NCBI GenBank assembly: GCA_903876665.1
Contig: CAIRAY010000034.1
Location: 20,567 to 84,566 of the forward strand
Reading direction: 5' to 3'
DNA from: an uncultured Fibrobacterota bacterium
Lineage (GTDB): Bacteria > Fibrobacterota > Fibrobacteria > Fibrobacterales > Fibrobacteraceae
DNA: 64,000 nucleotides
Positions within the stretch are counted from its first letter, which is position 1. Every line of letters begins with the position of its first letter. Both the position numbers and the translations under genes were made by a program. Positions 63,847-64,000 of the stretch are shown one piece after another. Under the pieces are notes generated by a model. The model ran no database searches and had not been told where the DNA came from. It worked only from the letters and a program-made list of their open reading frames with translations.

Positions 63847-63847
63847 G

Positions 63848-63871
63848 TCATGCCCGGCACGGGCATCACCG
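63848..63871 (+). repeat. intergenic palindromic element, copy 4
   Basis: TCATGCCCGGCACGGGCATC with CACCGCAC following, the same hairpin and following block as at 38901. In reverse orientation it reads GTGATGCCCGTGCCGGGCAT, like 38944-38963. Confidence 0.75.
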
Positions 63872-63910
63872 CACTCTGTCCGAACAAATACAGCAACCAG
63901 CTCCGGTGTT

Positions 63911-64000
63911 CCTCCACACAGTGGATAGGGCTCCACTAATTGGCGAAGCCAAAAGTGGCCCCTCGGCCCTGCGGGGGATGACAAGCAAGGCCCGCTTGCC
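63911..64000 (+). repeat. hairpin-rich repeat segment running to the window edge
   Basis: CCACACAGTGGA at about 63914-63925 repeats one arm of the long hairpin at 61966. Further small stems are GTGGA/TCCAC, TTGGC/GCCAA and GCAAG/CTTGC. The last 11 bases (GCCCGCTTGCC, 63990-64000) repeat 63798-63808, so the repeated structure may continue beyond the window. No gene is supported between 63811 and 64000. Confidence 0.6.

Noticed and set aside
63811..63871. Possible CRISPR array
   Set aside because: Only two units of 18 bp directly abutting, with no spacers and no cas genes.
63811..63984. N-terminal extension of the last minus-strand gene
   Set aside because: It would translate tandem repeat sequence (KKALHD twice); the ATG at 63810 begins a proper signal peptide.

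Overview
The window comes from a motile, Gram-negative bacterium, most likely a non-Fibrobacter member of the Fibrobacterota. The lineage call rests on a lipoprotein (55795-57303) with a polyserine linker and two FISUMP-type (Fibrobacter succinogenes major paralogous) modules. Outer-membrane style proteins, OmpA-type proteins and lipobox proteins support a two-membrane envelope. The lineage call is an inference from protein character; no rRNA or tRNA gene was recognised.

Positions 1-36366 are read entirely on the minus strand, and almost all of the part up to 33505 is a flagellar island. In transcription order, the flgJ-flgN-flgK-flgL unit (33505 to 29350) is followed by the flagellin gene (29186), a strong terminator, the fliW-csrA translational switch, a MerR-type regulator and three large glycosyltransferase/TPR genes (27059 to 19266). 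Next come a FlgM-like anti-sigma factor and a structural/export operon of about 18 kb: motE/flbB-fliK-flgD-flgE-motA-motB-fliL-fliM-fliN/Y-fliO-fliP-fliQ-fliR-flhB-(beta-propeller lipoprotein)-flhA-flhF-flhG, with flhG running off the left edge. Three near-perfect sigma-54 (-24/-12) promoters precede motE, the flagellin gene and flgJ, and a sigma-28-like promoter precedes flgM. This suggests an RpoN-driven hierarchy with FliA and FlgM at a later tier. The flagellin leader carries three GGA motifs beside fliW-csrA, which fits FliW-CsrA control of flagellin translation.

Positions 33811-49192 hold housekeeping and signalling genes: clpB, a PAS-PAS-GGDEF-EAL protein, ptsP (GAF-EI of the nitrogen PTS), a lipoprotein, a YihY-type membrane protein, a small outer-membrane-like protein, sfsA, a diverged UvrA-like gene interrupted by an in-frame TGA, an unrecognised 219-aa protein, murI and a BirA ligase without a DNA-binding domain. 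Positions 49203-63810 hold an OmpA-family protein, a large sensor kinase, gyrA (Val at the usual Ser83 position) with surE, the FISUMP lipoprotein paired with a CsgG-like lipoprotein-family protein, a J-domain protein, a membrane protein translationally coupled to an SDR oxidoreductase and an RluA-family pseudouridine synthase, a second histidine kinase with a degenerate receiver, and a small outer-membrane-like protein.

Several intergenic gaps (36521, 38901, 61885-62096, 63811-64000) carry a dispersed family of palindromic elements. Two copies share a conserved tail of about 55 nt, and one gap holds five consecutive stem-loops. No CRISPR array, insertion sequence, phage, tRNA or rRNA was seen.
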